Shown here: positions 1 through 10,086 of the stretch, piece by piece
Position numbering within the stretch: position 1 is the stretch's first letter
Layout: each line of letters opens with the position of its first letter
Source of the DNA: Lichenibacterium ramalinae
Lineage (GTDB): Bacteria > Pseudomonadota > Alphaproteobacteria > Rhizobiales > Beijerinckiaceae
Reading direction: 5' to 3'
Assembly (NCBI RefSeq): GCF_004137085.1
Contig: NZ_QYBC01000009.1
Span: 124,001-188,000, forward strand
Length of the DNA: 64,000 nt
Made by a program: the position numbers and the translations under genes
Notes under the pieces: model-generated
Seen by the model: the letters and a program-made list of their open reading frames with translations, nothing else
The model's database searches: none
What the model was told of the DNA's origin: nothing

Positions 1-2202
1 GCGGCGGCGCTGGGCCTGTCCACGGCGGCCGGGCCGACCGGGGCCGGCGTCAAGGTCGGCATCATCTCCGACAGCTTCGACGCCCTCGGCACCGCGGCGG
101 CCGACGAAGCCGACGGTGCCCTGCCGACGAGCGTCGCGGTGCTGTCCGACAACACGGGGGGACGCGACGAGGGGCGGGCCATGGCGGAGGTCGCCCACGG
201 CGTGGCGCCCGGCGCCGGCATCCTCTTCAGCGCCGCCGACGGCACCGTGGCGGGCCTCGCCGCCAGCATCGCCGGCCTGCAGGCGGCGGGCTGCACGGTG
301 ATCTGCGACGACGTCACCTTTCCCCTGGAGCCGTTCTTCCAGATGGGCGACGCCGCCGAGACGGCGATCTCGACCTTCACGGCCGCGGGCGGCGTCTACC
401 TCACGGCCGCCTCCAACGCCGGGCCCGACAGCGACGACGAGGCCGCGTTCTCGGGCATCGCCGCGACGCTGCCCGGCATCGGCGCCGTCACGGCCATGAA
501 CTTCGGCACCGCCGCCGCCCCGCGCACGGCCGAGACGCTGACGTTGACGGCGGGCCGGCTCACCTCGATCGACTTGCAATGGGCGCAGCCCTGGGCGTCG
601 ATCGACGGGACGGGAGCCACCTACAGCCTCGCCGTCGCGGTCTACGACCCCTCGGGCCAGCTCGTGAAGAGCTTCGCCGACGATGCCGTCGGGAGAGACC
701 CCGTTCAGGCCGGCAGCTTCACGCCCTCGGTCAGCGGCGCCTACACGGTGTCGATCTACGTCGACGGCGGCACCGATCCCGGCGGCACCTTCAAGATCGT
801 GGCCAACAACAACGCCGCCTCGGCCGCCGCCTTCGCCGGGGCGACCGGCAGCGGCTCGGTCTTCGGCCACAACATGGACCCTCGGGCCATCACGGTCGGC
901 GCCGTCGATGCCGCCGACACGCCGGCCTACGGCGGCACGCCCAAGTCCGAGCCCTTCGGCGCGGAAGGCCCCGGCGAGGAGCTCTTCGGCGACACCGGCA
1001 CCCCGCTGGCCAGCGCCAAGGCGCTCGCCGCCGTCGACGTCAGCGGGCCCGACGGGCTCCGCACCAGCCTGCCGGGATCGGACCTGAACCCCTTCTACGG
1101 GACGTCCTGCGCGACCCCGGCCGTGGCGGGCGTGGTGGCGCTGATGAAACAGGCCAACCCGTCCCTCGACGCGGGCGAGATCAAGACATTCCTCACCGCC
1201 TCGGCGCTGCCCTTCGGCACCGCCGCCCAGTCGGGCGCCGGCCTCGTGCAGGCCCCCGGCGCCCTGGCGCTGGCGCGGGGCAGCAACGCGGGCCTGACGG
1301 GCGACCTCTTCGGCGACGGCCGTTCGGCGGTGCTGTGGCAGGCCGGCGCGGGCGGTTCGCTCGCGGCGTCCGAACTCACGGCGGGCGGGACCACGCGCCT
1401 CCAGACCGTGTCGGGCCCCGCCGGCAAGGGCTGGACGGCGGTGGCGACCGGCGACTTCTCCGGCGTGCCGGGCCAGTCCGGCATCCTGTGGCGCAACGCC
1501 GACGGGCGCCTGGCGACCCAGGACACGGCGGGCGGCACGGCCGGGGTGAGCGTGACGGCGCAGACCGCCCTCGGCAACCCCGGCACCGCCTGGAGCGTCG
1601 CCGGTGTGGGCGATTTCGCCGGCGACGGCACGAGCGACATCGTGATCGACGATGCCAAGACCGGCCAGGCCGCCATCGTCAGCCCGGGGGCGAACGGCGC
1701 CGACACCCGCACCGCGCTCGCCGGGCCCGGCGCGGGCTGGACGGTGGCGGGCGTCGGCGACATCGGCGGCGACGGCCGCTCCGACATCCTGTGGACCGAC
1801 CCGAGCGGCGACCTCGCGGCCTGGATCATGGACGGCACCTCGGTAGCCTCCGAACTGCAGCTGTCCGGCACGCCCGGCGCGGGCTGGTCGGTGGTGGGCG
1901 TCGGCGACCTCACGGGCGACGCCAAGGCCGACGTCCTGCTCCAGAATGTCGCGACGGGCGCGCTCGACCTCCTCGCCATGACGGGTGCGGGCGTGACGTC
2001 GCAGACCAACCTGACGGGTGGCCCGGGGGCCGGATGGACCGCCGTGGGCGTGGGGGAGTTCGACGGTTCGGGCCGCGACGGCATCCTCTTCGCCGATGCC
2101 GCCACGGGCGGTGCCACGGTCGCGGCCGTGAGCCACGGCGGGATCGTGCACCAGCACGCCATCACCAGCCCCGGCGCCGGCTACACGCCCTCCGTGGCGT
2201 GA
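1..2202 (+). CDS. Subtilase-like secreted protease with FG-GAP/VCBS-type propeller, 5' truncated
   Basis: The reading frame is open from base 1, so the true start and any signal peptide lie outside the window. The first half is an S8/S53-type peptidase domain: an Asp motif (GIISDSFD), a DEGRAMAEVAHG segment where subtilisins carry the catalytic His, and the Ser motif GTSCATP with typical following helix. About 300 C-terminal residues are six or so repeats of the form GW-x-VxGVGDxxGDGxxDIL, which match FG-GAP/VCBS propeller blades. Likely an exported protease or adhesin-like surface protein. The apparent Glu in place of His suggests a sedolisin-like triad or altered activity; this is inference. 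Convergent with selO. Confidence 0.8.
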   Translation, partial: AAALGLSTAAGPTGAGVKVGIISDSFDALGTAAADEADGALPTSVAVLSDNTGGRDEGRAMAEVAHGVAPGAGILFSAADGTVAGLAASIAGLQAAGCTVICDDVTFPLEPFFQMGDAAETAISTFTAAGGVYLTAASNAGPDSDDEAAFSGIAATLPGIGAVTAMNFGTAAAPRTAETLTLTAGRLTSIDLQWAQPWASIDGTGATYSLAVAVYDPSGQLVKSFADDAVGRDPVQAGSFTPSVSGAYTVSIYVDGGTDPGGTFKIVANNNAASAAAFAGATGSGSVFGHNMDPRAITVGAVDAADTPAYGGTPKSEPFGAEGPGEELFGDTGTPLASAKALAAVDVSGPDGLRTSLPGSDLNPFYGTSCATPAVAGVVALMKQANPSLDAGEIKTFLTASALPFGTAAQSGAGLVQAPGALALARGSNAGLTGDLFGDGRSAVLWQAGAGGSLAASELTAGGTTRLQTVSGPAGKGWTAVATGDFSGVPGQSGILWRNADGRLATQDTAGGTAGVSVTAQTALGNPGTAWSVAGVGDFAGDGTSDIVIDDAKTGQAAIVSPGANGADTRTALAGPGAGWTVAGVGDIGGDGRSDILWTDPSGDLAAWIMDGTSVASELQLSGTPGAGWSVVGVGDLTGDAKADVLLQNVATGALDLLAMTGAGVTSQTNLTGGPGAGWTAVGVGEFDGSGRDGILFADAATGGATVAAVSHGGIVHQHAITSPGAGYTPSVA

Positions 2203-2299
2203 CGCGGGGCCGGCGGCTCCCCAGCTCGGGACCGACCAGGCCCGGCCGCCGGACTTGCCGGCCGACCTTTCGTCTGACTTGCCGGATCCGGGAGCCCCG

Positions 2300-3775
2300 T
2301 CAGGTGCCGCAGAACGTGCGGTAGCCGCTCGTGTCGAAGGACGGCGGTTCGGCCAGGGCCGGATCGGCAGGCTCGTCGTAGGGGCGGGCCAGGGCGGCGC
2401 CGAGGCGCTCGAAGGGCGCGAAGTCGTCGCGCTCGATGGCCGCCGCGATCGCCTCCTCGACGCGGTGGTTGCGGGGCACGAGCGCGGGGTTGACGGCGCG
2501 CATGGCGGCGCGCCGGGCTTCGCCCTCGCCCGGCTCGTCGGCCAGCCGGGCCCGCCAGGACCCCGCCCAGCCGTCGTAGGCCGTGGGGTCGATGAAGAGG
2601 TCGCGGACATCCTGGTCCCGCGCGGGGTCGGCGGCGGCGTCGCCCAGGCGCCGGAACGTCAGGGTGAAGTCGGCCCGGCCGGCCGCCATGCGGTCGAGCA
2701 GGTCCTGCAGCAGCGCGCCGTCGCCATCCCGCGCCTGCGCCAGGCCGAGCTTGCGGCGGAAGCCGTCGAGATGGGCGGCGTGGAACAGCGGGGAGAACCC
2801 GGCCAGGATCTCCCGCCCCCGCTCCAGGCCGGCGTCCTCGGTGTCGCCGAGCAGCGGCAGCAGGCATTCGGTCAGGCGCGCGAGGTTCCACTGCGCGATG
2901 CCGGGCTGGTTGCGGTAGGCGTAGCGGCCGCCGCGGTCGATGGAGCTGAACACCGTGGCGGGGTCGTAGCTGTCCACGAAGGCGCAGGGGCCGTAGTCGA
3001 TGGTTTCGCCCGAGACCGCCATGTTGTCGGTGTTCATGACGCCGTGGATGAAGCCCACTTGCATCCACCGCGCCACCAGCGCGGCCTGCCGGGCCACCAC
3101 GCCGGCGAGGAAGGCCGCGTAGGGCGCGGCGGCCCGCGCGGCCTCGGGGTCGTGCCGGGCGATGGCGTGGTCGGCGAGCTGGCGCACCGCCTCCGTGTCG
3201 CCCCGGGCGGCGAAGAACTGGAAAGTGCCGACGCGGATGTGGCTCGACGCCACCCGCGCCAGGACGGCGCCCGGGAGTTCCGTCTCGCGATACACGGTCT
3301 CGCCCGTGGCGACGGCCGCCAGGGCGCGCGTGGTCGGGATGCCGAGGGCCGCCATGGCCTCGCTGACGAGATATTCCCGCAGCACCGGGCCGAGGGCGGC
3401 GCGCCCGTCGCCCGAGCGCGAGAAGGGCGTGCGGCCCGAACCCTTGAGCTGGATGTCGCGGCGCAGGCCGTCGCGGCCGATCACCTCGCCGAGCAGGATC
3501 GCCCGCCCGTCGCCGAGCTGCGGCGAGAAACCGCCGAACTGGTGCCCGGCATAGGCGGTCGCGATGGGGTCGGCGCCGGGGGGGACGGCCTGGCCCGACA
3601 GGACCGCGACCCCTTCGGGCGCCTCCAGCGCGTCGGGGTCGAGCCCCAGCGCTTCCGCCAGCGGGCGGTTGAGCCGGATCAGCCGCGGCGCGACGGCGCT
3701 CGACGGCCGCACGCGGCTGAAGAAGGCGCCGGGCAGCCGGGCGTAGGAATTGTCGAACGCGATGTGGACCGTCAT
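2300..3775 (-). CDS. selO: Protein adenylyltransferase SelO (YdiU family)
   Basis: The 491-residue protein is close to the family's usual 480-490. It shows SelO hallmarks: [19 protein letters not shown] near residue 90, the [13 protein letters not shown] segment, and HGVMNTDNM followed by [12 protein letters not shown] in the pseudokinase active site. SelO proteins transfer AMP from ATP to Ser/Thr/Tyr of target proteins, with a role in redox stress. The ATG at 3775 is chosen because AGGAGG lies about 8 nt upstream; the open frame runs much further but the extension is antisense to the next gene. No C-terminal selenocysteine signal is seen; it ends FCGT. Confidence 0.93.
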   Translation of the reverse strand: MTVHIAFDNSYARLPGAFFSRVRPSSAVAPRLIRLNRPLAEALGLDPDALEAPEGVAVLSGQAVPPGADPIATAYAGHQFGGFSPQLGDGRAILLGEVIGRDGLRRDIQLKGSGRTPFSRSGDGRAALGPVLREYLVSEAMAALGIPTTRALAAVATGETVYRETELPGAVLARVASSHIRVGTFQFFAARGDTEAVRQLADHAIARHDPEAARAAAPYAAFLAGVVARQAALVARWMQVGFIHGVMNTDNMAVSGETIDYGPCAFVDSYDPATVFSSIDRGGRYAYRNQPGIAQWNLARLTECLLPLLGDTEDAGLERGREILAGFSPLFHAAHLDGFRRKLGLAQARDGDGALLQDLLDRMAAGRADFTLTFRRLGDAAADPARDQDVRDLFIDPTAYDGWAGSWRARLADEPGEGEARRAAMRAVNPALVPRNHRVEEAIAAAIERDDFAPFERLGAALARPYDEPADPALAEPPSFDTSGYRTFCGT

Positions 3776-4003
3776 CGGCGGTCTCCTCCTGTTGCGGGGC
3801 GGCGCCGGCCACGGCCGGCCTGCGGAGCCCCGACCGCCGCCCCCGCGGCCCCTCCCATCGAAGGTCGGCACGGTCCGGGCCGGTTCAAGGTCTCGGGCCG
3901 TACCGACGCGGGATCTCCGGCGATGCCGCGACGGCCGGCGTTGCATCGCCTGCCGGGCCGGGGCACGATGCCGGCGAAAGCGGGCCCGCCAACCGGAGGC
4001 ACG

Positions 4004-5329
4004 ATGAGCCGGACACGCCAACTGCGCCTCGGCGCCTTCATGCGCCCGGTCAGCATCCACACGGGCGCGTGGCGCTATCCCGGTGCCTACCCGGATGCGA
4101 ACTTCAACTTCGCCCACATCAAGCGTTTCGCCCAAAGGCTGGAAGCGGCGAAGTTCGACGCCTTCTTCATGGCGGACCACCTCGCCGTGCTCAACCTGCC
4201 GATGGCGGCGCTGAAACGCAGCCACACGGTGACGTCCTTCGAGCCTTTCACGCTGCTGTCGGCGCTCGCCGCCGTGACGGAGCGCATCGGCCTCGTGGCG
4301 ACGGCCTCCACGAGCTTCGAGGCGCCCTATCACGTGGCGCGGCGCTTCGCCTCGCTCGACCACATCAGCGGCGGCCGGGCGGGCTGGAACATCGTCACCA
4401 CCGCCAACCCGGATGCCGCGCTGAACTTCGGGCAGGACGAGCAGATGGACCACGGCGCCCGCTACGTCCGGGCGCGCGAGTTCTTCGACGTCGTCACGGG
4501 GCTGTGGGACAGCTTCGCCGACGATGCCTTCGTGCGCGACGTCGAGAGCGGCGTCTACGTCGACCTCGAGCGCATGCACGTGCTCGACCATCGCGGGCCG
4601 AACCTGTCGGTGCGGGGGCCGCTGAACATCGCGCGGCCGGTCCAGGGCTGGCCCGTCGTGGTGCAGGCCGGCTCCTCCGAGCCCGGCCGCCAGCTCGCCG
4701 CCGAGACCGCCGAGGTCGTCTTCTCCGCCGAAGCCTCGCCCGAGGCGGCCCGGGCCTTCTACGCCGACGTGAAGGGCCGCATGGCGCGGCTCGGCCGCGA
4801 CCCCGACCACCTGAAGATCCTGCCGGCGGCCTTCGTGGTGCTGGGAGATTCGGTCGCCGAGGCCGAGGCCAAGCGGGCCCGGCTCGACGCGCTCGTCCAC
4901 TACGACAGCGGCATCGGCTCGCTCAGCGGCATGCTCGGCACGGACGTGTCGGGCTTCGACCCGGACGGCCCCTTGCCCGACATCCCCGAAACCAACGCCA
5001 GCAAGAGCGGACGCGCCCGCATGGTCGCGCTGGCCCGGGCCGAGAACCTGTCCATCCGCCAGCTCGCCCAGAAGGCCGGCAGCTACGCCGGGCTCGCCTT
5101 CGTGGGCACGCCCGCCTCGGTCGCCGACGGCATGGAGGACTGGCTCGACTCCCGCGCCTGCGACGGGTTCAACATCATGGTGCCGACCCTGCCGGAGGGG
5201 CTCGACGACGTCGTGGACCGGCTGGTCCCCGAACTGCAGCGGCGCGGCCTGTTCCGCCGCGACTATGCCGGGACGACGCTGCGCGACCACCTCGGCCTGC
5301 CGCGCCCGCCGAACCGCTTCTTCGCCTGA
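4004..5329 (+). CDS. FMN-dependent NtaA/SnaA/DszA-type monooxygenase
   Basis: A 441-residue bacterial-luciferase-fold (LLM class) protein. The N-terminus ([19 protein letters not shown]), the [10 protein letters not shown] segment and [15 protein letters not shown] are typical of the NtaA/SnaA/DszA/DmoA group, which use FMNH2 supplied by a partner reductase to oxygenate chelators, sulfur compounds or related xenobiotics. The substrate cannot be told from sequence, and no flavin reductase lies beside it. The ATG at 4004 has GGAGG 6 nt upstream. It is divergent from selO across about 230 bp and precedes an aldo/keto reductase on the same strand. Confidence 0.9.
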   Translation: MSRTRQLRLGAFMRPVSIHTGAWRYPGAYPDANFNFAHIKRFAQRLEAAKFDAFFMADHLAVLNLPMAALKRSHTVTSFEPFTLLSALAAVTERIGLVATASTSFEAPYHVARRFASLDHISGGRAGWNIVTTANPDAALNFGQDEQMDHGARYVRAREFFDVVTGLWDSFADDAFVRDVESGVYVDLERMHVLDHRGPNLSVRGPLNIARPVQGWPVVVQAGSSEPGRQLAAETAEVVFSAEASPEAARAFYADVKGRMARLGRDPDHLKILPAAFVVLGDSVAEAEAKRARLDALVHYDSGIGSLSGMLGTDVSGFDPDGPLPDIPETNASKSGRARMVALARAENLSIRQLAQKAGSYAGLAFVGTPASVADGMEDWLDSRACDGFNIMVPTLPEGLDDVVDRLVPELQRRGLFRRDYAGTTLRDHLGLPRPPNRFFA

Positions 5330-5510
5330 GGCCGGCCGCATGGTCCCGGCCCCGGCGGGGCGGGGCCCCCCTGTGGCTCGCCCGCTTCCCCCGGCATGAC
5401 GGTCCGATGCCGTCATTGTGCGCCATCGCGCACGACCCGTGCCGACCGACCCCCATTATCGCGCAGCGCCGCGTCGGCTAGACGGGAGGCTCCACTCAAG
5501 GGAGACCACC

Positions 5511-6392
5511 ATGGTCGACATCAGCAAGGCCGGGACCTACGCACTCGGCCATCGCAACGTTCGCCGCCTCGGCTACGGCGCCATGCAGCTCGCGGGGCCG
5601 CGCGTGTTCGGGCCGCCGAAGGACCGGGCGGGCGCGGTCGCGGTGTTGCGCGCCGCGGTCGAGAGCGGGGTCGACCACATCGACACCAGCGACTTCTACG
5701 GCCCGCACGTCACCAACGAGATCATCCGCGAAGCGCTCCACCCTTACCCCGACGACCTCGTCATCGTCACCAAGGTCGGGGCGCGCCGGGGGCCCGACGC
5801 CTCGTGGAACCCGGCCTTCTCGGCCGCGGACCTGACGGGCGCCGTGGAGGACAACCTGCGCAACCTCGGCCGCGACGTGCTGGACGTCGTGAACCTGCGC
5901 CTGATGTTCGACGTCCATGGCCCGGCGGAGGGGTCGGTGGCGGAGCCGCTCACGGCGCTCGCCGAGCTGCAGCGCCGGGGGCTCGTGCGCCACATCGGCC
6001 TCAGCAACGCCACGCACCGGCAGGTGGCGGAGGCGCGCACCCTCGCCGAGATCGCCTGCGTGCAGAACCAGTACAACCTCGCCCACCGCGGCGACGACGC
6101 CCTGGTGGCCGAACTCGCCGCGGCCGGCACCGCCTATGTGCCGTTCTTCCCGCTCGGCGGCTTCACGCCGCTGCAGTCGACGGCGCTGTCCGAGGTCGCG
6201 GGGGAACTCGGCGCCACGGCGATGCAGGTGGCGCTCGCCTGGCTGCTCCAGCGCGCGCCCAACATCCTGCTCATCCCGGGCACGTCCTCGCTGGCGCATC
6301 TGCACGAGAACCTCGCCGCCGCCGCGCTGGACCTGCCCGCGGCCGCACGGGACCGGCTCGACCGGATCGGCAGCGGGGCGCCGCCGGCCTGA
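5511..6392 (+). CDS. Aldo/keto reductase family oxidoreductase
   Basis: A 293-residue NADPH-dependent reductase of the AKR fold. The active-site Asp and Tyr are in HIDTSDFYGP, the Lys in VTKVGAR, and the cofactor-end segments HIGLSNAT and IPGTSSLAHLHEN are present. The usual catalytic His strand reads VVNLRLM, as in the E. coli YdbC-like subgroup, so the family His may be missing. The ATG at 5511 is preceded by GGGAGA. It ends 9 nt before the convergent stop of blh. Substrate unknown; a link to the upstream monooxygenase is possible but unproven. Confidence 0.88.
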   Translation: MVDISKAGTYALGHRNVRRLGYGAMQLAGPRVFGPPKDRAGAVAVLRAAVESGVDHIDTSDFYGPHVTNEIIREALHPYPDDLVIVTKVGARRGPDASWNPAFSAADLTGAVEDNLRNLGRDVLDVVNLRLMFDVHGPAEGSVAEPLTALAELQRRGLVRHIGLSNATHRQVAEARTLAEIACVQNQYNLAHRGDDALVAELAAAGTAYVPFFPLGGFTPLQSTALSEVAGELGATAMQVALAWLLQRAPNILLIPGTSSLAHLHENLAAAALDLPAAARDRLDRIGSGAPPA

Positions 6393-6401
6393 CGGAGCGC
6401 C

Positions 6402-7478
6402 TCACGCCCCCGGCGCGCGGGTCCGCCAGGCCGCGCAGGCTTCCAGCGCCATATGCGGCACCGTCAGGGCCGCGATGACCCGCAAGCTCCAGGTGACGAG
6501 CGTCTCGGTGTCGAGCAGGCCGGCGAGCCCGTCCCAGGAGGCGTAGAGCAGGGCCAGGCACACGAGCGCCGAGGGCACCACCACGGCGGCGACGAGCCGC
6601 GCGGCCGCCGCCGGCCGCGTCGGGTGATGGTCGGCGGCGAGTTCGGCCATGTGGCGGGGGGCATGGACGAGGCAGAAGTAGAGCCCGAACCCCAGCAGCG
6701 GAGGCAGCACCACGGCGGCGAGCGCGACCGCCAGGAGTTCGCCGGCGTCGCGGCCCGCGACCCGGGATCGGGCATCGCCGAGCAGGGGCGGCAGCGTCAC
6801 GAGGGCGAGCGCCACCCCCCAGGGCAGCCCCAGCGGCCAGCGCAGGGCGTCGAGCAGGTGCAGGGCGCCCCCTTCCGTCACGCCGCCCAACGCGGCCACG
6901 AAGGGCGCGACCCCGGCGGGATGGACCAGGAAGATGGGCAGCACCGGCGTCGTGGCCCGGACCGCGAAGGCGAGGGCAGGCCGGGCCGTCGCGGCCCCGG
7001 CCCGCATGTCCCCCCAGCCGAAATGCAGGCCCGAAAGGGCCAGGAAGCCGAGCAGCGTCGCGAGCGGCATCAGCGCCCAGGACGCCATGGCGAGGGCCAC
7101 GAGGGCGAGGTAGCCCGCCAGGAAGGCCGGCAGCCACCAGGCGCCCAGGCCCGGCCGCATCACGCGGTGGGCGACCACGAAGTCGGAGCTGCCGTGCGGC
7201 ACCCCGATCAGCGCGCCGCCGACCAGCAGCAGCGGGCCGCTCGCCGAGCCGAGGGCCGCGGCGGCGCCGGGCGAGGCCAGGGCCAGCAGCGCCGTGCCGG
7301 CCAGCACCGCGACTGCGGCGCCGGCGTGGGCCCGGTCGAGGCCCGGGCGCCAGGCCCTCGCCGCTATCGCCCTGGTGACCGCGGGGCGGGCGCGCCGGGG
7401 CGAGGCTGAGGAAAGGGCGGCCGAAGGGGCGGCGGTGCGCCTCGCCGGCTTCGCTGCCGCATCGGCCGCCATCGCCAT
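6402..7478 (-). CDS. blh: Brp/Blh-type beta-carotene 15,15'-dioxygenase
   Basis: A 358-residue polytopic membrane protein with the four histidine motifs expected for the iron site of Blh/Brp enzymes: GVPHGSSD (H95), LHFGWGD (H152) and HAPRHM (H272, H276), plus VPHM near the C-terminus. The family cleaves beta-carotene into two all-trans retinal molecules in the cytoplasmic membrane. It starts 2 nt after the rhodopsin stop, so the two are almost surely co-transcribed and serve one function: chromophore supply. No carotenoid synthesis genes (crtE, crtB, crtI, crtY) are in the window, so beta-carotene must be made from another locus. The first 50 residues are low-complexity Ala/Arg-rich, so the start is not certain. 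Confidence 0.9.
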   Translation of the reverse strand: MAMAADAAAKPARRTAAPSAALSSASPRRARPAVTRAIAARAWRPGLDRAHAGAAVAVLAGTALLALASPGAAAALGSASGPLLLVGGALIGVPHGSSDFVVAHRVMRPGLGAWWLPAFLAGYLALVALAMASWALMPLATLLGFLALSGLHFGWGDMRAGAATARPALAFAVRATTPVLPIFLVHPAGVAPFVAALGGVTEGGALHLLDALRWPLGLPWGVALALVTLPPLLGDARSRVAGRDAGELLAVALAAVVLPPLLGFGLYFCLVHAPRHMAELAADHHPTRPAAAARLVAAVVVPSALVCLALLYASWDGLAGLLDTETLVTWSLRVIAALTVPHMALEACAAWRTRAPGA

Positions 7479-7480
7479 CG

Positions 7481-8194
7481 TCAGGTCTGCGGCAGGGTCC
7501 GGCCGTCCCGGACCTCCCGGGAGAACTTGGCGTTGGTTTCAGCCGTCGAAAGCATGCCGTAGCCGACCTTCGACACGAGATCGAGCACCGTGAAGCAGAC
7601 GGCCGACAGGGCCGGGCTGATGATCAGCAGCCCGTCGGTGCCGAACAGGAACACCACCGGATAGAGCAGCCACAGCACCGACAGGATGGCGGCGTTGCGC
7701 GTGTAGGTGGTGGCGTTGCCGGCCTTGCGTGCTTCGGCGCGCAGTGGCCACCAGATCACCCAATAGACCGCCAGGAAGGCGCCGCAGCTCATCAGGAACC
7801 AGATCCACTTGTCGGCGCTGCTGGTGGGCGAGTAGCCCGCCTCGAGACCGGTCAGGATCATGTAGACGTCAGCGCCGATCAGGCCCAGCACCAGGCCGAG
7901 CCGCTTGCGCAGGTCGTCCATGGCGGTGAGGGCGAGGCCCGTCAGCAGCAGGGGCGTGGTGATCGACCAGTCGATGTAGCGGGCGTAGAGGAACTCGCGT
8001 CCATGATCGATCGTCACGCTGCCCTGGTTCAGCGCCATCAGCAGGTAGAGCCCGGCAGCGATCATCGGCACGATCGCGTGGATCACGCCATGGGCCTCCT
8101 CGCCGGGCGTCTTGCGACCCATCTGCGCCAGGATCAGCACGGACCCGATCGCCATTCCGACGAAACCGACCCAAAGCCACGCGTTCTCGGTCAT
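7481..8194 (-). CDS. Microbial rhodopsin, predicted light-driven proton pump (DTG motif)
   Basis: A 237-residue seven-helix retinal protein. The Schiff-base lysine is K209 in LDLVSKVGYG, with D205 matching bacteriorhodopsin D212. In helix C, ARYIDWSITTPLLLTG gives D75 (proton acceptor), T79 and G86, so the pump motif is DTG: the cytoplasmic donor position is glycine. L83 sits at the spectral tuning position and predicts green absorption. H39 in helix B aligns with bacteriorhodopsin T46, next to the donor site, and could take over the donor role (inference). The ATG at 8194 starts directly at helix A (MTENAWLWVGF). Followed by blh after 2 nt. Confidence 0.93.
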   Translation of the reverse strand: MTENAWLWVGFVGMAIGSVLILAQMGRKTPGEEAHGVIHAIVPMIAAGLYLLMALNQGSVTIDHGREFLYARYIDWSITTPLLLTGLALTAMDDLRKRLGLVLGLIGADVYMILTGLEAGYSPTSSADKWIWFLMSCGAFLAVYWVIWWPLRAEARKAGNATTYTRNAAILSVLWLLYPVVFLFGTDGLLIISPALSAVCFTVLDLVSKVGYGMLSTAETNAKFSREVRDGRTLPQT

Positions 8195-8414
8195 CTGCGT
8201 CAACACCTTCCAGACTGTGAAACCAACAGAAGGGCGAATGGCGCCGTCATGTTCCGCTCTCCCGACAGTTGAGCATGCGCTAAGTCGTCGCGCTCCTGCG
8301 ACACTGGCGCGAGCCGTCGGGCGAGAGGCGGCTCCGGACGGCCGTGGCCGCGTCTTTGCGCTGCGGCGCAGCATGGCGTATGGGGCCGGGACCGTCTCCA
8401 CATCCCGGGCTCCC

Positions 8415-10037
<1,623 letters not shown>

Positions 10038-10086
10038 GGGCGGGGCAGCGCCGGAGGAGCGGGCTGCGCGACCCCGCCCCCTCTCG

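Noticed and set aside
2255-4003. N-terminal extension of the NtaA-type monooxygenase frame
   Set aside because: It lies opposite selO and has no protein-like features; the family start and ribosome site are at 4004.
10038-10086. GGCGGGG/CCCCGCC inverted repeat as a terminator between ABC-F and the binding protein
   Set aside because: The loop is long and no T-run exists on either strand, so it is weak evidence in such GC-rich DNA.
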